A DNA stretch of 64,000 nucleotides from Astropecten irregularis (taxonomy: Eukaryota; Echinodermata; Asteroidea; Paxillosida; Astropectinidae): NCBI GenBank assembly GCA_963971285.1, contig OZ020246.1:10027217-10091216 (forward strand). Reading direction: 5' to 3'. The translations under genes and the position numbers were made by a program. The notes under the pieces are model-generated. The model had not been told where the DNA came from and searched no databases. It saw only the letters and a program-made list of their open reading frames with translations. Below are positions 41,801 to 56,800 of this stretch, in pieces (position 1 is the first letter of the stretch; the number at the start of each line of letters is the position of its first letter).

Positions 41801-44800
41801 GGACGCAAACGCCACTAGCTCAAGGCTGGATTCGAACCCACAATCTAGAGTTTGACCACAAGATCTGAGTTTGATACATAAGACCACTAAGCTAGGCACC
41901 CCACAAATGAATGTACCGGAAGCTTAGGCAGTGTGGCAAATCTCCGGCTGCGGCTATAAATTACACATCCCCTATGGCAGCTGCTAGCCAGTGACTGCAG
42001 CCACTTCCATAGACTAGTGTGTTATTTGTGGCCGCAGCCAGAGATTTGGGATACTACCTTCCTCCAACAAAAATGCCGTCAAGTCAACTGAATTCAAGTT
42101 GTGAATTACGCTTCATGTACAATCAGGGTCAATTCGTTACCCTTATAAAGAGGTCACTTGTTCTGCCATTCATTTAACACAAGGGGCTGCGACAGAAACA
42201 GAAGAATCATTGCTTGGACTTCGGGCAGAGCCGAAGACAGGAGAAGGTCTCCTTGCGGAATGAAACTACGCAAAATATTTTTTGAAAATGAAACTTACTC
42301 TGTTGCACTCTGGGGAGATATCCGATGAATCCTACAAATAAATAAACAAGAAAATACAGAACATAAGAACATTTTGATGAATGATGAAAATGTATTGTTA
42401 TGCAAAGCCAGGAGCTGTATGAATGATGAAAATGTATTGCGACCAGCAAAATCGCGCGACATCGTGCATGTAGACCTATTGTCATTCTTGCTACAATTCA
42501 GATATTGTTGATGCTGACAAGTCAACTCATAACATCCTTTTACATTTAACATTCATCAACCCATATGTACAAATAACTGAGGACTGATAAATCTTTCATT
42601 CAACAGTGATCACCCACGCAAAGCAATTGCCACGTACCCAATGAATTACGCAAAGCAATTGCCACGTACCCAATGAATTCAATATCAATTGTATTTTTGT
42701 ACATGTTTGCCCTCCATAGAGTAAAGAGCCAGATCGGATCTTTCTAGTATGTACTGTATGTACCATAAGTGCCTCTAAAGATTTAAGATGACAAAAGTGC
42801 CTAGAATACTAAAGATATAGATACACAGGTTGATAATACATTAATATGGAGTGCCTCTTACTGTCACATTTTGTTTGTGCCTAATATTTTGTTTTCCGAT
42901 TTCGGAGAACACAGCAAGGGAAAGAATAATTATGTTAGGGCCATGGGGCAAATTGAAATACATATATAATACATTGTACTGTATACAGTACATATTCCAT
43001 CATTTTAGCAAGTATTGTAAATGTATACAGTGTATTTTGGTATCAACTGGAAGGCAGGGAACAGTTCATTCTCGAATCAAATTCTCTGGTTGACAATGAA
43101 GTCTGAAAAAAAGGCCCTATGTGAGTGAGTTATAATGTGTCGTTGTACTTGACTGCCCATAAGTATCGATGTTAACAGAGTTGTTTGTGCCGAAAACGTC
43201 TACATATGAGAAGGACAATAGGTAAAGTTCATGACTTTGTAGAATGGAACTATGAACAGGACAAAGCTTTCTATTAAGTTTGCATCGTGCAAGGAAAAAA
43301 AAACATAAACGAATTGTCACGGACCACGACACACAGCAAGCAGGAATCCCTATTGATGATTTGCCGCGTAAATCAACATGAAACGCGTTTATACAGGCAG
43401 GCTGAACATTATTCCACAGTTCAATAGGCCTAAGGCCTAAAACAAATGGTTGTGTTGCCCTCAAGTTGAAAAATTAAAAATTTTGGGTCGGTCGGTCGAT
43501 TTATTTTATTATTATTTTTTGGGGGTCGACTTTCAAACATTTAAGAATAAATACAGGGCTTATAAATCAACGGTCTTGGGTCGTTTTGAGGAGACACGCT
43601 TTTTTACTGCTAAATCTTAAATTTTCTGTCAAAAATGGTGAGTTTTTATACTTTAGGACTCGGAGAAAAAAAAAGAAAAAGAAACCCCGACCCAAAGTTT
43701 TGGCATTTTACGGTCGGTCGCTGAGGGCAACATAACAATTTTTTTTTCCGTCCTAATGGCTGGTTGAAGTTCACAACAATTCGAGTGTGAACGCAGCACA
43801 CTTCTCAGACGCATGGTGAAAACTGGCCAGTCTGAACGGGATTAGATCTAGATCTACTGTACATGAAAGTTTCAAAATACCGGTAGATCAGGGGCCAATT
43901 TCATAAAACTGTTAAGCACAACAAATTTGCTTAGCACAAAAAAGTCTCGCCCAATAAAACAACCCACCATTGGGAATTCCATTTGATAATTATGGTCAGC
44001 GAACGACAGCCAAAAAACAATCACAAGTGATACACAACACGTGGACATTTGGACATCACACGTGGACATTTGGTTGTTAACCCTGTTTTTTATTAAGACA
44101 GAAATATCGTGCTTAGCAAATTTTTGTGCTTTACAGTTTTATGAAATTGGCCCCAGAAGTGATATCTCCATAAATGTAAAAAAAAAAGCCTTTGGTTTCC
44201 AAGAGCAACCAAACCGAGGCCATGAGTAAAGTATAGAGGCTCAAATAAACAACGTGATAAATAATTTTTTTCAGGATGATAAAGGGACCAAAACATTTTG
44301 CACTGCCATCCCAAGGGCATTGTATAATTCCATCACTATGAATCAATTGTGCATCTTCAGTGAAGCGTAGCGTTCCCCCCCCCCCCCCCCCCAGTCCACC
44401 AGTAGCTCGTATGAATAACCCATTGAAGCCTAGGTAGAGGAAGGTTAATAATACGAAATGCCCGACCACGCGGCACAACTCACTGATCCATGAATAAGCA
44501 CCGGTAATATATATACGCCTATAGTATGTACAGGTATACCATAGAATCCTTTCCTTGTAATGGGGATGTATAATGAACAAGGGCCAATTTCATAGAGCTG
44601 CTTAGCACACAAATTTCGCTAAGCATGACATTTCTGTCTTAATTAGTAAAAACAGGATTAACAACTAAATTTCCGCGTGTTGTGTATCACTTGCAATTGT
44701 TCTTTGGCTGTTGTTCGCTGACCATGAATATCAAATGGAATTTTCAATGGTTTGTTTCATTGGGCAAGCTATTTTTGTGCTAAGCAATTTTTGTGTGTGC

Positions 44801-47800
44801 TAAGCAGCTCTATGAAATTGGCCCCAGGACTTCAGGGACCTTTCAATCGCTCAAAAGCATTAAGCACCGAGGCACTAGGGAAACAGGTTACACAATTTTC
44901 TTTTTTTTAATGAAACGAGAATTCCACGTTTTTTTATACTGCCCTTGAAAATTACACAACAATATGATATTGTTACGCAATCTTCATGAGGAAAATCTCT
45001 ATGACAAAAAAGGTGCTTAAAGGTACAACAGTACACAGGCACACAACAATTCAGTAAACCCCTTTCAGAATTACTCCCCCAATTCAAAACGAAAGTACAA
45101 AATTAAAATCAATTGGGAATAATACTGAAAACAGATTTGGAAACATTACATTTTGTTCCTAAATATGAAGATTTGGTGACATAGGCCTACATTCCGAAAC
45201 AGCTCATAGATAATTTGGTAACCGTGCAGAAATTACATGTATAAGGCTCTTGCTTTTTCTTCATACATAAGACACTGCAGCAAAAACACACACCCTTTTT
45301 GCAGAGTAAAACGACAGTCTTCAGCTTTTCTTAAATGTTTAGAAATAGCACAGCTTTCTCACACTTTGGAGTTTGTACAATGAAACTGTTTGAATATGAA
45401 AGTGCCATATTTATCATATTTATGTCATATTATCAATTTGATCATGCTTTCAATCGTACATGTTTATCATAAAGTGTTCAGAATGGAATGTAACACTTCA
45501 ATACTTGTACAGGTCTGCAGTTTAATCTTACAGTATTTGGTGGATTTTGTGGAGGTTAGTCATTTTGAAATGCTGGAAAATATTTGGGAATGCTTGATTA
45601 ATAATGATTCTACATGTATAATCATAATAATTATGTAACAATACCCCAAACCCTACATTCATTGAACTCAAAAAGAAAAAAAGTTAATTCCTCATAAAAT
45701 AAACAATGTACATGTACCTGTTTATAAATCAAATTTAGCTTCTGACTTCTGAAAAAAAAAATCACTTCAACTTCTAAAAATGTTATACAATGACCTGATG
45801 ACACTACCGATTGTAATAAATGATGAGTCATGGCCTTTTGACATATCTTCAAAGCATTGACAGCTTTGTGTCATCTACAGTGTGTCCCAAAAAAACCGAT
45901 ACCCATTTTCAAAAAATTATGAGAAGATGTTTTATGTATTCAGCTATTTGATTTTTAGCCTATTGCATTCAATATCTCACTGGGTAAATTCTGACCAAAT
46001 TTCAATGCAATCCATTCATGCATTACCAAGCAATTACTGATTGTCTTGAAAAGTCCATTTTGCTACCATTACAAATGAGTGACAGTTGTGGTCATCTTAG
46101 TGGTGATCTGTGTGTAGTGAATGTGGGCGGCCACAATGAGGGGAGATTTACTGCTCACTTGTTAAGATGACCACCATTGTCACTCAATTGTAATGGAAGC
46201 AAAATGGACTTTTCCAGACAATCAGTAATTGCTCAGTGATGCATGAATGGATTGCCTTGAAATTTCATCAGAACATGGCCTGGGAGATATTGAATGCGTA
46301 AGACTAAAAATCAAATACCTTCAAACATACAATTTCTTTTAATAATTTTTTGAAAATGGGTATCGTTTTTTTGGGGACACACTGTATTTTAAAACTGTTA
46401 ACTGTATATTGTAGGACACATGTAATGAGTTATAACCGAAACAGACTGAGCAACACAGAACTCCGCACCACCAATTCCCTGGTTCTACTACAAGCATTTT
46501 GTTAATGGCGTAAAATGGTTGTTAAGAGGCGGATGTAATTAATAAGTGATGATGTCACATTTAGTGCAATGGTACATGTATTTGTTGATGGACAGAAACA
46601 CGTCCATTGGACACGTGCATCCTTTCTGAGTGATTTGTGGAAAAGGATGCATGTCTCTGGTACAGTCAGAAGCCTGGAACTGTTGCAACACGGACTATAC
46701 ACCGTAAGCCAAATACACTGTATACTCTTAAACTTTGTTGAGTACAGCAGTACATGTATACATGTAGCCCTGTCTGCACTGGACTTTTATTTTCGGGGGT
46801 TTCACCGAGCCGATGGGTAAAATGAAAAAATGGGCAAATATTACTGGTGTCCGCACTTGGACTTTTGACGCGGGTAACTTAACCGTGCACAGGTGGAAGA
46901 ATTAATACTTGGCTCATGCGGGTACCCGACTCACACTGTCCACACTGGACAGTTCGTCTCGGGTAAAGTGTCTCGGGAATTCTTCCTGGGCAGAAGTTGG
47001 CCGGTAGAAATGCCCGCGCGGGTCGGGAAAAGTAACTGAGAGGAAGACTTCTCGAGACGTCCGCACTGGACTTAAAATGGGTAAAGTACCCAGTGTCTTG
47101 GTAACTTTGTCCGAAAAAAGTTCAGTGCGGACAGGGCATGCCAGTTAGATGCTGGACTTAGCGGTCAACTTTCACCACGTTCAGACTAGGTCCTGACTAT
47201 CAGGGAAAGTCCTGATAGTGTGAACGCTTGCCAGGACTTGTTCCGTTCCCCCCGCCAAACATGCTGGATTCTTCACTGCATAGAGCAATCCATTTCAGGC
47301 ACCCATGCATGCATTCTGTTGCATTTAAGTTGCAGTTTTCGGGGTTAATCGCATTTATCAAAGGAATCAACGAAATCAAGTGAAATGAGTCAGATCATTC
47401 AAAATCAATCACTAAGCAAACAAGCAAACATACCACACAAACAAGCAAAACCGCAAGCACCCCGTTCAAGAAGAAAAACAGGCAGGATAACGGTCAGACA
47501 CACAGACAATCAGGTTGTCCCGAAACAAACAAACAAACAATCAGGTTCACCCAACAAACATTCATTTGCGAGATTTGGAAGCCAAGAAAGAAATTGTTAA
47601 TGGGCATTGTTGTGCCACATTTTGTTTTGTTTCACGGAGAAGAGAACAATAAATGTACTTGGGATCGACTTTTAAATCTTCGCTTTGACAGTCAACATGT
47701 CTACCAATGTCACAGAATCTAGACCATAGAGATCGAAGGTTAGAATTGGAGTATACACATACGTATTGTTCATGCAGTACATGGAAGAATAATAATAGAA

Positions 47801-50800
47801 GAATAAACGTACAAATGTACTATACTGCATTCTCATAACTTTTAGAATTTCTAGAGAAAAGTTTCAGTCACCAACGGCTCCTGCCATTACTTTGGCCTGA
47901 GGCCACAGTTGTACCGGTAACTTGTATCCTTGCTGTTAGTACATAATTATGTACATCCCAAAAACCGGCACTGGCAACATAGGGTTGGATGGCTTAGTTA
48001 ATAGATCATCGGTACAAATTTCTTAAAAAAATAAATAAATAAATAATGTGAAAAAGTTTGAAAAAATAAATAATACCAATTTTCTTTGTTCACCTTTTAA
48101 TGACTTAAAAAAAAAAATTCAGTCAGTTTCCCATGTGGATTAATTGATTAATGATAATAAAATAAAATTTTTAAAAATGTGTTTTGTTAAAGTTCATGCA
48201 ACAGTAAGCAATGGTTGTTAGTTGAAATAATATGAAGTTAATAAGCCTCCATGGACCAGTATTCCTCGAAAAAAAAAAACCCCAAACATGTAAAATTGAA
48301 ATATTTATGGGTTATTCCACTAATGGATCTGATTTGTGATGGTGCCCATGTTACACAGCAAGCTTGTACCATCTATTCCAACTTTTTTTTATAAATTCCG
48401 GAGGGAATTATATCAGCAGGTGTTCTTGAGATTAGAATGAAATCAACCTGCACTCTAATTGAAATAGGGAAAAAATACGTAACGTGACATGAAGACATGC
48501 TGTCAAGAATGCTAGCCGTGCACGTTTCAGAAACACGGAGGGCCGTGTCCCACAACTTCGTGGCAGACTTGGAATGACTAAAAACGCTTTTCAGAGTCTC
48601 AAATAGTGAGGATTAATTGCCAAAGACATGTATGTGAATTTGTCTTCAATTGGTGATTTCAGGAACTTAGTGCGAAATGAAAGTCCAGTGCATACAGAAT
48701 GGAACGTTCCGACCAGAAACTTTGGTTCTTTTAGAACTGCTAAAAAACTGCTTCCCTGGGGAGTCATTCCAATGGTGTACTGAAATATCTTGTCATACCG
48801 ACAGACTGGTCTGGTATCCCTCCAATCACCATGCAAACCCAATTACAATACTTTTGAAGTGTTGTGTTTTTTGGGGGGCAAATGATATGTGACGCATCTA
48901 AATCTGTTAATATCAAAAGCAACTCCATTAACAATCCTTACATAAAATAGTATTTCGCACCAATGCTAACAATTGAACTCAGGTTCCCCAATGCCAGACG
49001 AGTGCCACAATAGCCTTACATGTAGGAAGCAATTTGATCGCGCTGCAAAATAATATTTGCTAGGCAAATATTATTCACAAGCATAGATGTCCAAAACAAT
49101 ACATGGGTTTACACCTTGGCGGCCATCTTAGATTTTGATCGCAACAAAACGAGGCACTTCCACGCATGCGCACTTTTCGAAGTGTAAACCCGTCCATTGT
49201 CGAAGACAATACACGGGTTTACACTTTGCCGGTTTTGATCGCGACTTCAAATCGAGGCACTATCACGCATGCGCACTTTTTGAAGTGTAAACCCGTGTAT
49301 TTTATTAATGTTGCATGGTTGCCTACTGCCTACATGGGTTCCAGTCCAAGGCTATGCTGCTGAGTATCAAGATGCAGTGTTGTCAACAGTGGTTTCATTA
49401 GCGCAGAATTATATATTTTGTGAACACGTGCATTCACAGCTGTTCTGACAATTAATGCTCATGAGTGCAATGGCAGGACAAAACTAAAAAAAAATTGACA
49501 TTTGTCTCGTTCCATTCCATCTGTCGCCGAATAACACTGCATGCATTCTTTCCATTTTTACAATTATGAAATCAATCAATTTCGTGCTTTGTACAATGCC
49601 GGAGTTTTGGTCATGCCAAAGTTCAAATACATTTCATTTTCTATTTTAAGATCATATGGTGCGTTACACATGGTGTCTGGTAATGAGAAACAGAGTCTGT
49701 TGGAATGGAAGTGAAATGCAAAGTAGCTATTTCATCGATAGATAGGCGGAGCATTGGTATGAATAATTCAACGACATGTGATCAGCAATCAACCAATCCG
49801 ATGCCAGAGATTTAAATGTATGAATATTTAAAAGGATGATGATACAAGGACATGTACATGTACATTAGTGCACATTTACTGATGTAACATAGGCAACTGT
49901 TTCAAATCAAAGAAACAAAATGTTTGATTATAAAAACATTTTGGTCGGGTCACCAGTCAGTAGAATAAAAACAGATATACATGTAAAACTAAGAGTAGAC
50001 TACCTTTCAGCAACCAAAGAAAGAAGAAAATTGAATTATAAAGTCATACATATCTCCAATTTTTTTTCCTAACCTTGCCGGGGGCCCGGGAGCTTTTCTG
50101 GACAAGAGAAAACAAAATGAAAAAAAAAGAAGGATGGAACAAATTATACATGTACATGCAACAATCTGGGTTAGAAAAAAAATGTGTATGTTGTGAATGA
50201 AATTTTAAAAAACAAACAAACAAACAAACAAACAATAAACAAACGGAGGTTCACAATTTTTTTCACAGAACCATATGTAACAGATCTCATCTCTGAGTCT
50301 GAATGTTTTCACTGTTCATTCGTCACGCGTTGAAATTCACTTCAACTCAGCCTTCCCATCCCATCCCACTAGGCTTGGGCGATTCCATGTTGGAATCGAT
50401 AAGAATCGATTCCAAATTTGAAATCGGAACCGCGATTCCACTTTGTTATAGAATCGATTCTGTGAATTGAGCGCTTTTGATTTTGAGTTTCGATTCCAAA
50501 ATGCGCTGAGCCATTCCTGGGTTGTTGGATCTTTGACCCAACTGAAACGATTCTGACACTCTTTCTTCAAAGAAATAAAGCCTGGCTGATTTTTACGCAT
50601 CGAAGAACTTAACAGTGTGCGGCACTGTTTGTGTTTTGTCTGCAAAACCACATTTGAATAGTGCTGTTTCGATATGAACACCACACGTCACCTCCCGAAG
50701 TTCACCATTATTTCAATGTTATTTTTGATTCTGAAAATGCTGGAATCGCCCAAGCCTACATCCCACACTTGGACCCTTTTCAATCCCATAATTGTTTAAC

Positions 50801-53800
50801 CCTTCATCATTTCACAACCACAATGCTCTCCAATTTCTGCTCATTTCACAAGAGAAAAGAGATGTTCTTTTCACAAGAGATGTTCTCAAACGGAGCCAGC
50901 ACTGCCATGAGTCAGCAGCCCCGGCTGGATGATCTGGACTCTGATTGGAAGCAGGGATGAGTTCGCCCTGGAACTAAGACCCATGATCTTGGATGTTGGC
51001 CCATCAAGGTGGGGAGAAAATAAACCCACGAGCATTTTCACATCAGCATTACCCGGAGGCAGCATCCTCCGTGATTTTGTCTAGTGAGCAATTTGCAAAG
51101 GCCCAAAATGTTAGTAGTGAGTAGGGTTTAGTGTTATTTAAAAGCTTTTGCCATGCATGGAAACATATGTATGTCCTACATGTACATGCACAGTTCATAG
51201 AACATTCCATCATTTCTACACAACATGTTTATGGCACGGAACAATACAATAAAAGGTTTTGGCTGTTTGTGCTGAGTAATCATTGACATGTGACCTGACC
51301 AAGTCCTGTTGCCCTGTGTGCAATGTGCATGGCACTTTATCAACAGGTCTACCAAGCTTTAACTGATGTTTTATTACTTGGGGATGGATACCGTTTCAAA
51401 TGGGTACCGAACATTAACAATGCCATACATCATCATGTCTCTGAACAGAAAGATGCCAGAGCTGAAAAAAAAGTGAGGCCGATAAAAAGGCGATATAAAT
51501 TGATATCCTGGGGTCAAATTCACAAAGTATTTAGAATAATCTGAAGTATAAACCGATCTTATATGCTAGCAAAGTCTGACTCACAATACACTTCACTATG
51601 GTGAATAATAACTGACAGCTCAAAAGTTTAAATATGAATCTTAGCGTTCATTGTGAAATCCAACACTGATCATTTACAAACGTGTACACGTATGGTAAAG
51701 CTTGGGCTGTTGTTGGACTGCTTTTAAATGCACAACCTATTTGCTGTTATTATGGGCACCCATTTTCATTACAAAATAACCCCCTCCACCCCTTCATTGC
51801 CAAATTTCTATGGCATTATTAACCCTTGAGCAAGGATTCTTAGGCCACTATCCAGTCATGGGCGAATGAATCTTTACAAAACATGCATTCAAATTACGGC
51901 AACACTTTTTTCAATCTCAAAATTTTATGACAACTATTACTTTGAGGAAAATTACTCTTAAAATTCAAATGAATTACATGTATGCACGTGTGTGTACAGT
52001 GTATTTCAAAAATGAACAGCGTATAGAAAACGTGTACATTTTACATAGGTTCTGAAATCTGAAAAGACATGGAGCTATTGGTAATACAGTAACGTCAATA
52101 CTGGTATAATTTTCTAGTCTTTGGCCCTTTGAAAGCTTTTTGGGGTAGAATTCCGAATTCACAGACACAATTTATTCTCCTCAACCATTTGAAGGGTATT
52201 ATTGTTCTCTTTTCAAACTTACAGAACAAACAAAACAACAATATGGCTACAATTGTAGGGATGTGTTTTTAGTCAAATAACAAAGGTCCAGTGCTTTGTG
52301 CGTTGAATGCCAACAGAAGTTGCTGATGATAAGGGCGGGTCACATAGGGACTCTGTTCCTTTGAACTGACCTGTAATCGCAGGGTTCAAAAACATTCCAC
52401 TCCAGTGGCACATTTTAAAATCAGGATTGTGAATAAATGTACAGGTGGACCACAACAATCCAAAACAGAGAGCAAGCCTTATTTTGGTTTTTAAAAATGA
52501 ACATGATGAGGTAGTGATGTAGTCAATGACCGTGACAATTAAAATGTATGATTGATGAATGATGTACATGTATACTGCAGGCATTCCCTAATGATTATGA
52601 CTGGTTAAGTATGGCATGCAGGTGGGTTACGGTTAAAAAAAAAACAATGGAGCGTGTACATTGCATGCAAGGACTCAGGACTGATTACTGGTATTGTATG
52701 GGAATTCAGGCATAGTGTTTGTACTTTGGGCAATAACCTTTCGTATACCCTGTTCCAGTGGGAATTCTAGGAGTGCAAGTCGTCAATAGGGCTCAGCGCT
52801 CGTGACGTCACATTTAAAGGTTCGGACAAACAAATCGCACATGGCCCCATTAACTTACACGTAAACGTAATGATGTTTGTCCCAACATCCGGGTAACTAT
52901 AGCTAACAGAGTGCTTATAATTCTATAAAGAGCTCGAGAGCAAAATTACTACGCAAATTGCAAAATTTGGTTGTCATACAAGTCCTTCGAAGCTAAGCAT
53001 GTTAAATTTGGCGTACACTTTTCAAATATTAACTCAACTGGCCGACTTTTTAATACATCAATTGACAATTTATGAAAAATGGCTGAAACGATCATAGATA
53101 TGGGCGCAAAAAACAGGTGTTGAGTGCATGCACACTTTTTCATACATGCACATATTTGTACATTCAGGTACCTGCAGAAATTTAAAATGCTGGCACGAAT
53201 ACAAAAGTATGGTTAATTAATCTAGTCATCTGTCAAGTCATAAAAATTTGTGGAAAGTAAATGCACTTCACCTGCCCTTAAAAATACTAATTATGAATCA
53301 TAAGTATCATATGCCTACATCGTACTTGATTTCCATCCAATATTAAAAGCCGCCTGAATCTATTTTTAATTTTGTGGGGACAATGCATTTTAAGTGGGTC
53401 TTTGTGACTTTCTGAATTATATTGACAATCAATAAACATACATATGTACAATATGGCATACTGTACATTATAGCCTGTTCCCACAAAAACTGCATCGTGT
53501 ACAAGGTTAATATTTTGCATGAAAACAATGACCCTTTTTAAATATCATACACGTTCACAATGGCATGATGTATGTATATTCTGTACAAAAATAAAACCCA
53601 AACAAAGCATAGCACAGCATTTGTACACGATACATTGGGTTTTACTGCGCATGGACAAGTTGAATGATGCATTTTGGGAGTAACATTTAGTACACAAAAT
53701 CCATGTACATGTAGGCCCTACATGCACAACATGTATCCATGTAAATCAGCAATCTGCAAAAGAGTCTAAAGTATGTACACGTGTACATACCGGTACATTT

Positions 53801-56800
53801 TGTGTGCTCACCTGTGCACAGGTGTAAATGGTGTATACGTGTACAAAATACACAATGTACAGTAACCTTATATTACATGTACTGTACATTTACATCCATG
53901 ACCAGTGACCATTTACACGTATGCCATGAGATCAATGCAAAACAGGTGTTTTTACATGTACATTTACCGGTAATTAAAATCTGCAATGAGTGAATGAGTT
54001 TCTGATCTGCGCAGGAAACCTGTGCACAAGAGACAACTATGGATTCTGGGACCTCAAATGGCGCACTATCTAGATAGGCATTGTCAAAAAGAATTGCAAC
54101 ACTGACTGAAGGGAATCTACTTACAACATGTATCTAGCATTTGAAACCTGAAGCTGTATTTAAACTAAGGCAGAACTCTAGCAGGATGACACTTTTCATG
54201 TGGATTTTGATATAAATAAATTACTGCATCCAAAATATGTTCCAGCATATCTGATGGCATCTATAGGCCTACAGTATACAAGGAAATGACTCAAATCACT
54301 CAAAACCTTGGGTTTAATTCCCCTTTTACAGGAATATGTATACATGTGCTATTACTGTATATTGTGTACATGTATTGTAATTTAATTTGTATGATACATG
54401 AAGATTACGTGCACATGTACATGTACTGTAACATGTACACAATTCCAGTAATTAACAAATCTAAGGAGTAACAAGAGTACTGATAGCATGTCATCTGACA
54501 TTACCAAGCAATCTTAACTGGCAATTCGGAGGCACAGTACAATAAATATTTACATACTCGTATACATGTATGTAAACTAAAAGGGAAACTATGTTGTAAC
54601 ACACTAGAGGGGGCACGCCACTGTCTTAAAATTCCCACAAAAATGATATGGAAATTGAATGGTGGATGTTACACTACGTATCTTAAATTGTAATGGTTTA
54701 CACTGATTTTTTACATACATTGTATCTTCTTGTATTATACGTACAGATGTACATGTATGTACAGTGTACATGTACATGTATGCCTAAACAAATGATGTCC
54801 AAATCTCTTCAAATTGCACAAAGGCCTTTTTTAATGCAGTTCTCATTGGAAAATCTGCCCATTGGCCGGATGTAATGTACATATGTACATACTGTGTACA
54901 TGTACATCCACCATTGAGTCTTACATGTAAACTATGCCTAGCAACGGTGTTAATGTTGTCCCACAGTCTGCCCAACAGACCCTGTTGCTTGGCAACCATC
55001 CCTACTGGTACTACACATCGCATGCATCTACATGTACATGTAAAGACAACAGCACAACACAAATATGCATAATTTTTATAAATTGCCACCACTGCAAAAA
55101 ATGACAACAACCGGCCAAAAAGCAAATTTTGCATTTATTCAATGAGCACTCTGGTACTCAGAATCAGGCAGCAAATTTTTTAATTATACTACAAACTAAA
55201 TGTGATTTCTCTCAAACTAAAACACTACACGTTCACAAAAGGCCAAAATCCAAGGCTATCTAAATAATGAAAATGTAAGCAGGTCAGCTCAATTTAAGCT
55301 CACTAATAGGCCTATTGTACTACAATGATTGCCTATTAAAAATTAAAACGTTTGGTTCAAAATGCAGACAATCAACGTTTTAAGTGCCCTAGTATTTTCC
55401 TTCTTTTTGGCACTATTGCTTCCTATTAACTATTGCAATTAACATACAGTGAATATCGTCGGTTTTTGGTGGAAACCATTTTGGGACTTCCTCCGTAGGC
55501 CTATATTCTCAAACATGGCTAAAAACTTTATCATGATGATGCAGTATTCGACCAGTTCCAACAATAGCCCTGACCCTTCAACACTGACATTTCAAGCCGA
55601 TAATATAGACCCAGTGCACTGTACAGTACACCTACGACATACTGTACATGTAAATATGCATACTGTACATGTTTGTATCATGCATGTAGTTTTAATATTA
55701 ATGAGTGTAGATTGATGTAGGGTAAGTATCTATGCTAATAATGGTCATCCAGTTCCACTGCATGTGTGTCATTACTGGAGGTTTAGGAACCTGTCTCAAG
55801 CAATTGACAGGTGTATTCGTGCTTAATCCTGTCCTGAGGCCAAGGCTTTGTCTTTCCTATTGTCCCTGTACTTGAATTCATACAATAGACCTAAATTGAG
55901 TACAAATTTGTGCATGTCCAAGGACAATCTGTAAGTTGAATACTGGTCAAAGTCAAGGACAAAATGGTTTCATTGCAATTCCTGATATTCTCCAGCTACT
56001 CGATCTGATCAGAATGCAGTTTGCAACATGTCACAATCCTATTGGCAGATAGATAGGCTATGCTTTCACAATGGTGTTCACCACTGGAGGGTAAATAATT
56101 AAATGGCAACAGGGGTCAGGGAACAAGGAACTAGAATTATTTGTATAATGAATACAAAATATAATGTAGGCCTACATGGATGGTGCTGTTGCTCTTAAAT
56201 TTGTGTTGAAACATGTACAGTCAATACGGGCACTTAAATAAACAAGTCTGCCAGCATTTTTTACACTAGTTTCTCAGGAATTTATCTTATAAATGGTTCT
56301 AGAAACATGAACACTGTACATTTATCTTGTTTATCCCACCATGGTTTTATTTTGGCTTGTATGCAATTTTGTGTTGAAAAGTTGGTAGGACTTTATAAGT
56401 GAATGTGACTTGTTGGTTTTTCGAGGTATGGTGGATAGGAATGATAGGAAGGTTTGCTTGTTGCATTTGAGTGAAAATAATAACGTGGTGCTCCGGTGCA
56501 AAGTCTTGGCCTTAAGAGTTAACTGGAATGATAGGAAGGTTTACTTGTTGCATTTGAGTGGAAATAATAACGTTGTGCTCCGGTGCAAAGTCTTGGCCTT
56601 AAGAGTTAACTGGAATGATAGGAAGGTTTACTTGTTGCATTTGAGTGGAAATAATAACGTGGTGCTCCGGTGCAAAGTCTTGGCCTTAAGAGTTAACTGG
56701 AATGATAGGAAGGTTTTATAACTTGTTGCATTTGAGTGGAAATAATAACGTTGTGCTCCGGTGCAAAGTCTTGGCCTTAAGAGTTAAGACCTGATTTTGG

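Noticed and set aside
44131-44580. Minus-strand frame of 149 aa
   Set aside because: It spans a foldback element and a G homopolymer, with no conserved segment and no splice support.
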